Source: Paenibacillus radicis (ex Xue et al. 2023) (GTDB taxonomy: Bacteria > Bacillota > Bacilli > Paenibacillales > NBRC-103111). Taken from it: a stretch of DNA of 64,000 bases. Under the pieces are notes generated by a model. That model was not told where the DNA came from. It was given only the letters and a program-made list of their open reading frames with translations, and did no database searches. The position numbers and the translations under genes are program-made. How positions within the stretch are numbered: position 1 is the stretch's first letter; each line of letters starts with the position of its first letter. Location: positions 106,047 through 170,046 of the forward strand of contig NZ_JANQBD010000022.1 in assembly GCF_024722015.1 (NCBI RefSeq), given 5' to 3'. Below, one piece after another: positions 1-9,387 of the stretch.

Positions 1-23
1 GGAAAAATTGAAGTATCTCATAT

Positions 24-1169
24 TCACTCCTCCTGCTTAGTGCCGCAGTCCGCACAGAACTTGGTTCCAGGTTTATTCTCTTTGTGACATCCGGGGCATA
101 TTTTTTTCATCATGGAGCTGCCGCAATTCGAACAAAACTTCACATTCTCATCTACCATGGTTTTGCAAGAGTAGCATTCGATTTGGGCAATGATAAGTTT
201 ATCGCCGCAGTTACTACAGAACTTGGCCCCTGCCTCATTCATTTCCCCGCATTTTTTACAAGGCTGTCCTTTGGGATGTGCATGGACGTCATTGGCTGAC
301 ATATTGCCAAATAGGTTTCCCATTGCTGTACCCGCTCCAGCACCAAACCCTAAGCCCATACCAGCCGCCGCTATACTTCCTGCACCCTCATTGCTGGCCG
401 CCGTTTCCATAACATCAAATTTACGTTTAACGGTATAGCGATTATCCCCTATGATATCGAAGGCTGCTTTTTCACCTAGTAATCTATTGATAGTTTCGAA
501 ATCTTCATCTGGAAAGTTAATGGAAGACAAATAAAAGTTAACAATTTCTATCCCGAACCGTTCAAATTCATCCGAAAGGCTTCTTTGGGAACTCTCTGAT
601 ATTTCCTCCAGTTTAGGAGCTATTTCAAGCACAGAAATTTTTTGGTTAATAATGATATTGGCGATAATGGTTTTAACCTTGGTAACCGTAACACCTTTGA
701 AATAACTAATTACGGTATCATATTTAACAATCTGATCATCGCCCACAGCACCTATGAGTTCTGTCAAAAATACACGGTAATCTGAAATCCTAATTCCAAA
801 TTGCCCGAATGCGCGTACTCTTAATCTGACTGCATATTTAGGGTCAATTAAACTGATCGGATCGCTGGTTCCCCATAAAATATCCAGCTTTACTGTTTTG
901 TTTATAAAAAATACTTCTGCGGTAAAAGGCGTCCTTCCACCAAAAGGAATATTGATTAACCCTTGCAAAATAGGAATGTTCTTAGCATTGAGGGTATGGG
1001 TTCCTGCGGAGAAATAGTCGAGAGCCTTGCCTCCTTTAACAAAAACAGCTATCTGACCCTCGCCAACGATAAGTTGTGTACCAAAGACAAAGCTTTCTCC
1101 CGGATACCGATAAACCAACCAATTGCGATTGGCTATCCCATTAAACTTTATAACATCAATAATAGCCAA
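24..1169 (-). CDS. SPFH-domain protein with three C-terminal zinc ribbons (YdjI-like)
   Basis: 381 residues. The first ~230 residues read as an SPFH/virion-core-like domain without a clear membrane segment, followed by a Gly/Ala-rich linker (about 258-285). Three CxxC...CxxC zinc ribbons then follow, including the motifs CKKCGEMNEAGAKFCSNCG and CPGCHKENKPGTKFCADCG. This is the architecture of Bacillus subtilis YdjI, which is encoded with a PspA homologue and is tied to membrane stress; no pspA-like gene is visible here, so that role is inferred only. The start is ATG and the 3' end lies 23 bases from the window edge, so a downstream operon partner could be outside. The next upstream gene, the YhgE protein, ends 123 bp away on the same strand. 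Confidence 0.85.
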   Translation of the reverse strand: MAIIDVIKFNGIANRNWLVYRYPGESFVFGTQLIVGEGQIAVFVKGGKALDYFSAGTHTLNAKNIPILQGLINIPFGGRTPFTAEVFFINKTVKLDILWGTSDPISLIDPKYAVRLRVRAFGQFGIRISDYRVFLTELIGAVGDDQIVKYDTVISYFKGVTVTKVKTIIANIIINQKISVLEIAPKLEEISESSQRSLSDEFERFGIEIVNFYLSSINFPDEDFETINRLLGEKAAFDIIGDNRYTVKRKFDVMETAASNEGAGSIAAAGMGLGFGAGAGTAMGNLFGNMSANDVHAHPKGQPCKKCGEMNEAGAKFCSNCGDKLIIAQIECYSCKTMVDENVKFCSNCGSSMMKKICPGCHKENKPGTKFCADCGTKQEE

Positions 1170-1292
1170 GACTATCCCTCTCTCATTTTACCATTTCCAA
1201 ACATTGTCTCTTAATTGTATTACACCTTCTCTCTTTTAATCAATTATTATTTCAAGTTTTGGCAAATTCTGCGAGATTGAATGCGGTTGTAA

Positions 1293-3968
1293 TCATGCAA
1301 TAATCTTCGTTTTCTTGGCATTTTCTGTCGATTTTTTAATAATACCGCTAAGCGGACGTTTTAGAGCAAGCGAGATGAACAAGCTAAGGCCGATAAATCC
1401 GAACAGGTATAAAATATCTCTAATCGCCGTTTCCCATAGAATACCCCCGACCCCTTCTCTCAGCAGGCTGATCGCATAGGTGAAGGGCATAAACGGATTC
1501 AAGGCCTGGAAAAATGGTGAAGTCATGCTAATCGGGAACGTACCGCCCGAGCTGGAAAATTGGAACACCATGAAGATAATCGCGATTCCTTTGCCCACAT
1601 TGCCGAAAACAGACAGAAGCGTATAGGTAATCGTAACGAACACCGCGCTGACCAGCATGGCGAATAAAACAAATGCTATTTTGTCCGCCACAAAGGCGTT
1701 CAGAATAAAGAAGTCTCCCAGCGTGATACATAGAGCCTGAAGCAGCCCAATGGTCATGAACGTGCCCAGGCGGCCCAAGTAAAGCTGATAGGGCTTGAAG
1801 CGCCCTTCCGGATTGCCGGCTTCCGCCTTCAATAAGGAAATCAACAGAGTAGCGCCTACCCATAGGGATAGTACACAATAAAACGGAGACATCGCCGAGC
1901 CGTAATTCGGAATCGGGTATTTCCGGTTCTCTATGATCTGCACAGGACTGGCCAGAAACTCGCTCTCCTTCTGAATGTCACCGCGCAAAAGCTTGGCAAG
2001 ATCAGCGAAGTGGTTGTTCTCTTCAATTTTTCTGAGCTTATCCGCTGTTTGGCGAACGGCATGCTCAAGCTGAGGCAGGTCATCGCGAACAAGCCCAGCG
2101 ATTTTGTGGACGCCGGACTCCACTTCCGGAAGCTTCTCGCGTACGAAATCGGCTAGCTTGGAGAGCTCCTTCTCCGCCTGAGGCAAGTCGTTCTCAACGA
2201 ATGAGGCCGCCTCGTCCAGTTTCTTACCGATTGACGAGAGATTGTCCTGAACGAAAGGCGCCGCGATATCAATCGCTTTGGTGAAAGCATCCGCTTTGCT
2301 CTGCAGCGTTTGCGCCAGCTCATGAATTTTCGCACGAATCTGCGGCATCTGTTCTTGAATCTGAGTCAGCTCGGCTTGCCCGAATTCCAGCCCTGCCTTC
2401 GCATCCTTAAGGATCGCTTCAATATCCGGAAGCTTGTTTTTAGCGATCTGCAGCTTGTCGGAAGATGCACTAGCGATCGTCTGCAGCTTCTCGATACCTT
2501 GGGAAATTAAAGGGACAATTTCGCTATCATATTTGGAGAGAATACTTCCTAATCCGGCACTCGTATTTTTGGACAGCTCATTTAAGCGTTCAACCAAATC
2601 CTTGGCAGGGGTATTTCCGTTGGCCAGAGAGGTCGCAATCATGCCCAAAATGGAGATTTGCCGATTCAAGTTATTCTCTATAGTCTGCAGCCGTGCTATA
2701 TTATCGTTCAATGGTTGACCTGGAATATAGCTATTAATCCTCCCAAGCAATGAAGTGGTATGTTCCAGTACTCTCAGAACCGTGGTGATTTTGTCTTTAA
2801 CGGCCGTTACCTCTTCTGCAGTAGGCAGAACCTTAGGGTCTATGCTAAGTAATCTATCTGTGAGCAATGAGGCTGAATCGAGCGCTTGCTGCACTAATAT
2901 CAAGTTTTGCTTCACCAGCGGAGCTACCATCTCGAAGGCATCCTTGTTAGCAACCAGAAACTCATTAAGTTGATTAGCGAATGCAGAGCCCTTATCAGCA
3001 AGTTCAGCAATATGAGGCAAAGCATTTTGTGCAGCCGTAACGATTTCGATCGCCTTACTTGCCTTGTTGGACGCGAGAGTTATTGCATCAGCTACTTTAT
3101 CGAAATTTTGATCCAGCTCCTGAATTCGATCCGCCGCTTGCTGAATTTGTGGCAGCTTCTTCTGAATTTCAACAATCTCCAATAAAGCTTCACTGATTTT
3201 GGACCAATTGTTTTGGATTTTCAGTACATATTGAGCAGCTTGATTAATCTCGGGAATTCTCTTCTCCACTTCCGGTATAATTTGAGCTTTCTCATGGATT
3301 TCCGGCAGCTTCTCCTCCAGCTCTATCACCTTCTGTGCTGCGGCTTGAATCTCTGGAAGCTTGCTTTCGAGTTCGAAGATACCGCTCTCGACTTTACGTA
3401 TGGTAGGCAATTGCTCCTCAATTTGAATGCCAACCTCTTTAAGCTTCGTAAGCAAGGCTTCGCTGACCGCTTCCGTAAAGCTCTCATTGATCTGCTTGGT
3501 AATCGCAGAGACACCGGATGAGGTTACTTTAGGCGCAACTGCATTGACTTTTTCATTCACGCTATAGATCACCTGCGGCTTGTCCAGATTCCCGGTGATA
3601 ATTCCGGTAATTTTCGAGGAGAAGTCGGCCGGAATCAAGATGCTGGCATAGTAGGCTCCCTTGTCCAGGCCCCTCTCTGCCTGTTCCTTGTTGACGAAAG
3701 TCCATCCAAGCTTCTTGTTGCTCTCCAGGCTCTTAAGCAGCTCACTCCCGATATTGATGCTTTTGCCCTCAACGTTAGCTCCCTGATCCTCGCTTGTGAC
3801 CGCAACTTTAACTCCGGATGTATTGGCATATGGATCCCATACGGATTTGATATTGACCCAATCGTACAAACATGGCAGTAAAATAATCGCCACAATCAGA
3901 AAAATTCCGGTAGGCACCTTGAAAATATTTAACCAATCTGTTTTATAGATTTGCCATATTGAACGCAT
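1293..3968 (-). CDS. YhgE/Pip family membrane protein (phage infection protein-like)
   Basis: 891 residues from the ATG at 3968. I chose this start over the upstream in-frame one at 4067 because AGGTGGG lies just ahead and the protein then begins with a normal membrane-anchor segment (MRSIWQIYKTDWLNIFKVPT). Layout: one N-terminal membrane helix (about 15-35); an extracytoplasmic YhgE/Pip region; a very long coiled-coil section (about 190-680) built from LPEI/LPQ-type heptads; then a C-terminal ABC-2-like block of about six membrane helices. Related proteins serve as phage receptors (Lactococcus Pip) or are linked to type VII-type export and lipid/antigen export. The substrate here is unknown. 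It is longer than many family members because of the coiled coil. Confidence 0.85.
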   Translation of the reverse strand: MRSIWQIYKTDWLNIFKVPTGIFLIVAIILLPCLYDWVNIKSVWDPYANTSGVKVAVTSEDQGANVEGKSINIGSELLKSLESNKKLGWTFVNKEQAERGLDKGAYYASILIPADFSSKITGIITGNLDKPQVIYSVNEKVNAVAPKVTSSGVSAITKQINESFTEAVSEALLTKLKEVGIQIEEQLPTIRKVESGIFELESKLPEIQAAAQKVIELEEKLPEIHEKAQIIPEVEKRIPEINQAAQYVLKIQNNWSKISEALLEIVEIQKKLPQIQQAADRIQELDQNFDKVADAITLASNKASKAIEIVTAAQNALPHIAELADKGSAFANQLNEFLVANKDAFEMVAPLVKQNLILVQQALDSASLLTDRLLSIDPKVLPTAEEVTAVKDKITTVLRVLEHTTSLLGRINSYIPGQPLNDNIARLQTIENNLNRQISILGMIATSLANGNTPAKDLVERLNELSKNTSAGLGSILSKYDSEIVPLISQGIEKLQTIASASSDKLQIAKNKLPDIEAILKDAKAGLEFGQAELTQIQEQMPQIRAKIHELAQTLQSKADAFTKAIDIAAPFVQDNLSSIGKKLDEAASFVENDLPQAEKELSKLADFVREKLPEVESGVHKIAGLVRDDLPQLEHAVRQTADKLRKIEENNHFADLAKLLRGDIQKESEFLASPVQIIENRKYPIPNYGSAMSPFYCVLSLWVGATLLISLLKAEAGNPEGRFKPYQLYLGRLGTFMTIGLLQALCITLGDFFILNAFVADKIAFVLFAMLVSAVFVTITYTLLSVFGNVGKGIAIIFMVFQFSSSGGTFPISMTSPFFQALNPFMPFTYAISLLREGVGGILWETAIRDILYLFGFIGLSLFISLALKRPLSGIIKKSTENAKKTKIIA

Positions 3969-4212
3969 GTATATCCCACCTACACTGTAAGAATGAAATG
4001 AATAGAAAACCTGTTTTCCCTGACAGCTTGCCAGGGAAGGAGCACGAGGGAGATCGACCGCGCCCATTGCCTTATCGTTCCTTAATTAGGAAATTTTTAT
4101 TACAGAACATTTTAATAGTAAACTCATTTTCCATAAACAGAATGATTCTATTATAGCTCAGCTTCAAAATCAGTACTTGACCCTCCTCCGACCACCAGTT
4201 CTCACAAATCCT

Positions 4213-4334
4213 GCAAACATGCAGTTATTTTCCTACCGAAATTGCTCTAGTGGGAACAAACCTGCAAAAGTACATCCATTTTCATGGAAAACGCCGCGGA
4301 TTAGCTAAGAATGAAAAAATAACTGCACATTTGC
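4213..4334. repeat. Long inverted repeat in the intergenic gap 3969-4761
   Basis: Arms at 4213-4231 and 4316-4334 are reverse complements over 19 bp with two mismatches (core AAAATAACTGCA). They enclose about 84 bases that themselves contain TGCAAAAGT- and AACTGCAC-like words. No open frame with a ribosome site covers this stretch. It looks like a dispersed intergenic or MITE-like element rather than a gene. The rest of the gap up to 4613 shows nothing I can name. Confidence 0.45.
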
Positions 4335-4613
4335 ATGAATTCAATAAGACTTCGGATATACCGGGCCAAAAACTGTATAGATGCAGGTTTTTGGGAGAAG
4401 GCACGGGCTTCGATCGAATTAATTTTAATAACGCCGTGTGCCCTGTCATTACCGTTATTAAGTTTTTGTCTAGGGCTAGGCTGGACACGAAGACAAAATC
4501 GGATGACTTCGTCAAGCGCTGATTTCGGTTTTGAGTCTCTATTATAGCAACAATTCATCGGTGGAGTAGTGCTTAGGCTTAGATGGGTGATATCGTGAAG
4601 AGTATATAAGTAG

Positions 4614-4692
4614 AAAAAATGCACCCCGCATCAGGATACAAAGTGCTGAAGGCTCACCTGTTACCTTGTTTTGCAGAGGTGCATTTTGTTTT
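4614..4692 (-). ncRNA. Compact structured RNA / terminator-like element
   Basis: Read on the minus strand, TGCACCTC (4684-4677) pairs with GGGGTGCA (4628-4621) and the stem continues through a GC pair. Inside it, ACAAGGT pairs with ACTTTGT, and shorter hairpins AGG/CCT and TCAG/CTGA can form. The structure ends in TTTTTT. This nested pairing is richer than an ordinary intrinsic terminator. It lies about 80 nt beyond the stop of the SDR gene and 650 bp upstream of the YhgE gene, so it may be the SDR terminator, a small RNA, or a leader. I do not recognise the family with certainty; the spore-former sRNA CsfG is one candidate by size and compactness only. Confidence 0.45.
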
Positions 4693-4761
4693 CTATTAAT
4701 CGGTTAATCCGTTACTAATTGTTCCACGAAGAACAATGGAATTTTATTCTGCAATAAAGTT

Positions 4762-5514
4762 TTATTTAGCGGTGACGCCTCCATCGACTGGCAATTCAAT
4801 ACCTGTAATATAAGCAGATTCGTCAGAAGCGAGGAACAAAACGGCTTCAGCCACTTCGGATGCACGTCCGACTCTTGGCAATGCCGTCTGAGATAAGAAC
4901 CATTGCAGCATCTGATCGTTATTAACAAATTCGGCACTCATGGGCGTTTCTATAAAGCCCGGGTGAACCGAATTGACACGGATATGATCCTTGCCGTAAT
5001 CGACAGCCGCCGCTTTGCTAAGCATGCGGACCCCTCCTTTGGAAGCCGTATAAGCACCCGCTCCACTGCTGCCCGTCAGACCCGCGATAGATGAGATATT
5101 AACGATTGAGCCCCCATTATTGGCTTGCATGTGCGGGATGATATGCTTCATTCCGAGGAAAGTGCTGGTCAAGTTAATGTTTATTACTTTATTCCATTGA
5201 TCCATCGTCGTTTCAAGCAATCCGACAGCTAGAGAAATGCCTGCGTTGTTGACCAAGACGTCCACTTTGCCGTAAGCTTTAACCGTATCTGCCGCAACCT
5301 TGATCCAGTCTTCCTCTGAAACAACATTATGCGCATAGGCTGACGCTTGCCCACCCATAGCTTCAATTTCCTTAACAACGGCTTGTACCGCTGCTTCATT
5401 AATATCCGTTGCCACTACCTTGGCTCCTTCTCTCGCGAATAAAAGCGCTTCTTCACGCCCCATACCGCTCCCTGCTCCAGTAATGATTGCCACCTTATTT
5501 GTAAGACGAGCCAT
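4762..5514 (-). CDS. SDR-family NAD(P)-dependent oxidoreductase
   Basis: 250 residues from the ATG at 5514, preceded by AAAGGAG; the frame is open further upstream but without a matching ribosome site. It is a classical short-chain dehydrogenase: the cofactor loop TGAGSGMG sits at residues 12-19, NNAG follows near the centre, and the catalytic Ser...Tyr-x-x-x-Lys (NISS ... YTASK) is intact, followed by the family's PG motif and the C-terminal PVDGG. Length matches the family. Substrate cannot be read from sequence; related Bacillota proteins are annotated glucose-1-dehydrogenase or 3-oxoacyl-ACP reductase-like. It stands alone, with the opp terminator upstream and the structured RNA at 4614-4692 downstream. 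Confidence 0.9.
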   Translation of the reverse strand: MARLTNKVAIITGAGSGMGREEALLFAREGAKVVATDINEAAVQAVVKEIEAMGGQASAYAHNVVSEEDWIKVAADTVKAYGKVDVLVNNAGISLAVGLLETTMDQWNKVININLTSTFLGMKHIIPHMQANNGGSIVNISSIAGLTGSSGAGAYTASKGGVRMLSKAAAVDYGKDHIRVNSVHPGFIETPMSAEFVNNDQMLQWFLSQTALPRVGRASEVAEAVLFLASDESAYITGIELPVDGGVTAK

Positions 5515-5627
5515 TTCTATATCTCCTTTGCTTTCCAAATATAGTTCTGCCATAATTCGGATTTAACCCCATGAAGGTTAACCAAGTTCATTCCAAATTA
5601 TTCGTGCCCTACTTACTATTCGCAAAC

Positions 5628-5655
5628 AAAAAAACCACTCCAACAATTGAAGTGG
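5628..5655 (-). terminator. Intrinsic terminator of the oligopeptide ABC operon
   Basis: On the minus strand CCACT (5655-5651) pairs with AGTGG (5639-5635), with further A/T pairing in the loop, followed directly by TTTTTTT. It lies about 80 bp beyond the stop of the substrate-binding protein gene, the last gene of the operon. Confidence 0.75.
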
Positions 5656-5732
5656 CTTTGGGCACATTGAATATGATGTCCTTCTGAATCTTCCCCGAAT
5701 GAATGGATCGTGGGCCTGTAGGGATTTTACTT

Positions 5733-7502
5733 TTATTCCATAGCCGGCTTCTCCGATGTAACGCTGACATCCTTCCAGGTCAAATTCGAGCTTGGGTCAA
5801 CCGTTAAGTTCTTCACACGATTGTTCACTGCATAGATCTCCGACCGATATAAGGTCGGCATCACTGGCACCTCTTCATTCATCAATGCTTGCCATTGATT
5901 ATAAATATCTTTGCGGTATTCCTTATTAAAGGCTTGCTCGGAATGGCCCTTTTCCAATAGCTCATCATTTTTGGCATTAACCCAATGCGTATAGTTGAAC
6001 ATAACGTTACGTCCGTATAGTCCATACGGATCGACATCTGACCCCGTTGCCCACGCCGCAGCAAATATGTCCACTTTCGGATCATCCTTTTGCACCCTAT
6101 CATAAAACGAGTTGAACTCGGCTAACCGGCCATCCACAAGCTGTACATCCAAGCCAACCTCTTTCCAGCTCTGCATATAAAACTTCGCCAGCGGTTCGGA
6201 AAGCTCACTTCCACTCATCATAAGGAAGCTGATTGTAAATTTCTTGCCATCCGGATCTTCACGAAGTCCGTCCCCGTCTTTGTCTTTGTACCCTGCTTCA
6301 TCCAGCAGCTTTTTTGCTTTTTCAGGATCATACATATTCCCTTTCGCGCCCTTGTCGTGATATCCCATGAAGGATGGCGGAATTAAGGTTGTGGCTGGAA
6401 ATCGCAGCCCATGATAGAGCTTATCCCCCACTGACTGGTTATCCATCGCATAAGCCATAGCTTGTCGAAGCTTTTTATTTTGGAATTTAGGATTATCCAT
6501 CACACTTTCTTCTTTTTGAGCGTCCCAATGTCCGAGCTTGAAACCGATATACGTGTAAGCTGAATCAATTTTGCCGATAAATTGAAGATTCTTCGTGCCT
6601 TTTGCCGTTAAATATTGATCAGTTGGAAACTCAGCCATATCAATCTCGCCTTTTTTCAATGATTGCAGCACAACCTGCGGACTGACCACTTTCACAATAA
6701 CACCCTTTAAGTTCGCCTTACCTGCCCAATAATCTTCGTTTCGCACGAACTCGACAGACTCACCGGGAACGATCTTACTCAGTTTAAAAGGTCCAAAGCC
6801 AATCGGGTTTTTACGAATTTTATTGGACTGCGCTAATTGATTGATCGGAATATCTTTCAAATAATGCTTGGGAAACGGGGTTGCCCATACTCCTGTTAAT
6901 AACGATGGGTTGGCATCCTTCCATGTAATGGTCAACGTTTTGGCATCCATGACTTTAATTCCGGCAATGCTCTGCACCTTCCCGCTGTGGTAAGCCTCCA
7001 TCCCGACTATATCTTGAATGAGTGTACTCCCGTATCGAACACCTGTGTAGTCCTTGCTGCCAATTACCAGATAGGCGTATTCCAAATCCTCCGCTTTGAC
7101 GGGCTCGCCGTCATGCCATTTAATATTGTCTTTAATTTTGATCGTCATCGTTTTTTTATCACTGGAAAGCTCAAACGTCGCGGCTCCATCATTCGTAATT
7201 TCATAATCCCCATTCGTACGGAATAGAGATTCATCAAAAAATTGCAATATCTCCGCATCCGGTGTCCCTGTGTAGAAAGCCGTATTGAGTGTCCCTTCGA
7301 ACGGAGTAGCTGATACCAAGCCGTAATTCAGCACTCCATCGACAGGCTTGCCATCGTTTTTGACAGCCATCGGAAAGCTTTCGATGCTTTCTTTTTGGGC
7401 TTCTGATTTCTTAGCAGAACTGCTTGTCGAGCTTCCTTCACATGCCGATAGTACAAGCAAAAGACCGGCCAGCACACTGAAAACCTTCCAATACTTGCCC
7501 AT
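5733..7502 (-). CDS. Oligopeptide ABC transporter substrate-binding lipoprotein (SBP family 5)
   Basis: 589 residues. The N-terminus is a lipoprotein signal with lipobox L-S-A-C (Cys21), so the mature protein is anchored outside the membrane. The body has the family-5 layout: an NYGLVSATPFEG opening, the WHDGEPVKAEDL motif typical of OppA/DppA/AppA, and a D-x-D-x-D-G-type segment (DKDGDGLREDPDGKK, about residues 405-420) within the usual 'YDPEKAKKLLDEAGY' region. It is the last gene of a minus-strand operon (ATPase, ATPase, permease, permease, binding protein), starting 16 bp after the permease stop. It probably captures oligopeptides for import; exact ligand unknown. Confidence 0.93.
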   Translation of the reverse strand: MGKYWKVFSVLAGLLLVLSACEGSSTSSSAKKSEAQKESIESFPMAVKNDGKPVDGVLNYGLVSATPFEGTLNTAFYTGTPDAEILQFFDESLFRTNGDYEITNDGAATFELSSDKKTMTIKIKDNIKWHDGEPVKAEDLEYAYLVIGSKDYTGVRYGSTLIQDIVGMEAYHSGKVQSIAGIKVMDAKTLTITWKDANPSLLTGVWATPFPKHYLKDIPINQLAQSNKIRKNPIGFGPFKLSKIVPGESVEFVRNEDYWAGKANLKGVIVKVVSPQVVLQSLKKGEIDMAEFPTDQYLTAKGTKNLQFIGKIDSAYTYIGFKLGHWDAQKEESVMDNPKFQNKKLRQAMAYAMDNQSVGDKLYHGLRFPATTLIPPSFMGYHDKGAKGNMYDPEKAKKLLDEAGYKDKDGDGLREDPDGKKFTISFLMMSGSELSEPLAKFYMQSWKEVGLDVQLVDGRLAEFNSFYDRVQKDDPKVDIFAAAWATGSDVDPYGLYGRNVMFNYTHWVNAKNDELLEKGHSEQAFNKEYRKDIYNQWQALMNEEVPVMPTLYRSEIYAVNNRVKNLTVDPSSNLTWKDVSVTSEKPAME

Positions 7503-7518
7503 TCGTGCTTCCCCCTCA

Positions 7519-8364
7519 TCATCCTAATCGTTGTCTTGCATCAGCCGCACGCTTCAAGGCTTGACCGATAAAATTAATACACAGCATCATCACAAAGATA
7601 AGTAAGGATGCAGGCAGCCATATCCACCATTTATTTTGCAAAACCTCCGGATTCATGGCATAGCTTACTAATGTACCAAGACTTGGCGTGCTTCCTGGCA
7701 AACCAAAGCCCAAGTAGCTTAACCCGGACTCAATCCCGATATTTCCTGCCAAATTCAAGGTTAAGCTCACAATAATGATAGAGCTTAAATTAGGGAGAAT
7801 CTCCCTGATGATAATCTTCCAGTCTGGAGTCCCCAGCGTCTTTGACGCACTGACATAATCCATTCCCCTTTCCGCCAGCATCTTGGCCCGGATTAGACGT
7901 GCTTTTCCCGTCCATAAAAAAGCGCTCATAATCAGAATAAACATCGCTGCATCATTTTTCGGAACGAGGGTGATAAAAACAATGACCAACATCAAGAAAG
8001 GCAAAATTAGAATAAAATCAATCACCCGCATAATGAGATTATCGATAATTCCGCCAAAATACCCGGCGATCGAACCAACCGCCAAACCTACGATTCCGGT
8101 TAGGAGGGTAACTGCCAGAGCTATACTAAATGAGTTCCTTGCGCCAATCATCAGCTGACCAAAAATATCTCTACCCCCGTAATCGGTGCCTAACCAATAC
8201 TCCGCAGATGGAGGCTTATAAATCGAAAACAAATCGACCTTGAGTATTTTCTCCTGATTCAATAAAAGAGACGAAGCATAGACCGAAATAAGAATGAGTC
8301 CAAGAAGAAGCAGAGAGCTGAATGCCAATTTATCTTTCACAACTTCCCGCCAAAGGATATTCAC
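7519..8364 (-). CDS. Oligopeptide ABC transporter permease (OppC/AppC-like)
   Basis: 281 residues with an N-terminal membrane helix (about 14-34), the OppC-N conserved segment 'HWLGTDxxGRDIF'-like (here EYWLGTDYGGRDIFGQ) and five further membrane helices. The cytoplasmic EAA-type loop is present as ASKTLGTPDWKIIIREILPN. It pairs with the neighbouring OppB-like permease (15 bp upstream) to form the membrane channel and couples to the two ATPases of the operon. Length and motif order are normal; no damage seen. Confidence 0.92.
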   Translation of the reverse strand: MNILWREVVKDKLAFSSLLLLGLILISVYASSLLLNQEKILKVDLFSIYKPPSAEYWLGTDYGGRDIFGQLMIGARNSFSIALAVTLLTGIVGLAVGSIAGYFGGIIDNLIMRVIDFILILPFLMLVIVFITLVPKNDAAMFILIMSAFLWTGKARLIRAKMLAERGMDYVSASKTLGTPDWKIIIREILPNLSSIIIVSLTLNLAGNIGIESGLSYLGFGLPGSTPSLGTLVSYAMNPEVLQNKWWIWLPASLLIFVMMLCINFIGQALKRAADARQRLG

Positions 8365-8379
8365 GTTTTATGCCCCCTA

Positions 8380-9348
8380 CTACTCGATTCGTATGCGTGG
8401 ATCTACAATGCTTAAAATAATATCGGAGAGCAGCGTTCCAACCAAGGTGGCAGCCCCGGATATCATGACGAGCGCAGTAACGACGCTATAATCACGCTGC
8501 ATAATGGATTGTAGGAACAATTGTCCGATCCCCGGAAAGCTGAAGATGGACTCCAGAAAGATCGAGCCGCCAATTAACCCCGTAATTTCATAGCCGAGGA
8601 ATGCAGCAATAGGTATAAAGGAGCTGCGCAAAATATGGCGCGAATAAATCCGTGATTCCGGCACTCCCTTGGCTCTCGCTGTTTTCACGAAATCTTTCAT
8701 CTTGGTCTCGATGATTTCGCTGCGCAAATATTGAATCATGCCCACTGTACCAATAAGTGCCCCCGACAAGGTTGGTAAAATCAGATGCTGCATTTTATTC
8801 ATGTAATAACCGGCCGTCCCTTGCTCCAACTGAATATCAACACTGCCGCCCGTAGGAAACCAGCCTAAGTTAAATCCGAACAGATACAGCATAATTAAAG
8901 CAAAAATAAATAATGGGGTCGCAAAGCTTGTATAGCTGTATCCAACGATCAGTTTGTCCGCCCATGAATCATTCCATCTCCCTGATATAACACCCAGAGG
9001 TACGGCAATGAGGTAGGTTACTACTAAAATGCAAGCAGCCAGTAGAACCGTATTCCCTATTCTATCAGCCAAAATGCTGGCTACAGGCTGCTGGTGGATA
9101 TAGGAGAGACCCAGATCGCCGTGTAGTAAATGGGCTGCCCATCTTGTGTACTGGGCATACAAAGGATCATTTAATCCCAGCTTCTCCTTGAGCTCCGCTA
9201 AAGTTCGTGCATCCATCTGCGGATTGCTCTCCAGTTGGCCTGTTAATGCGTCTCCGGGCATCGCTTTGGCGAGCGCAAAGATAAGAATGCTCAAAATAAA
9301 CAACTGGGGGAGCATAATGACAATTCGCCGCAAAATAAACTTCCACAT
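8380..9348 (-). CDS. Oligopeptide ABC transporter permease (OppB/AppB-like)
   Basis: 322 residues. It starts with the family's 'MWKFILRRIVIMLPQLF' membrane entry, has six predicted helices, and carries the EAA-type loop 'FVKTARAKGVPESRIYSRHI' in the last third, followed by 'LLSDIILSIVDPRIRIE' at the C-terminus, a typical OppB ending. It sits between the OppF-like ATPase (39 bp upstream) and the OppC-like permease (15 bp downstream). It is the second channel subunit of the importer. Confidence 0.92.
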   Translation of the reverse strand: MWKFILRRIVIMLPQLFILSILIFALAKAMPGDALTGQLESNPQMDARTLAELKEKLGLNDPLYAQYTRWAAHLLHGDLGLSYIHQQPVASILADRIGNTVLLAACILVVTYLIAVPLGVISGRWNDSWADKLIVGYSYTSFATPLFIFALIMLYLFGFNLGWFPTGGSVDIQLEQGTAGYYMNKMQHLILPTLSGALIGTVGMIQYLRSEIIETKMKDFVKTARAKGVPESRIYSRHILRSSFIPIAAFLGYEITGLIGGSIFLESIFSFPGIGQLFLQSIMQRDYSVVTALVMISGAATLVGTLLSDIILSIVDPRIRIE

Positions 9349-9387
9349 CTTCCATTACCCCCGTTTCTGCAAGTGCGTGAACAACCT

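Noticed and set aside
4301..4624. Three overlapping small frames in the YhgE-SDR gap
   Set aside because: None has a Shine-Dalgarno sequence or protein-like composition; they lie over an inverted repeat.
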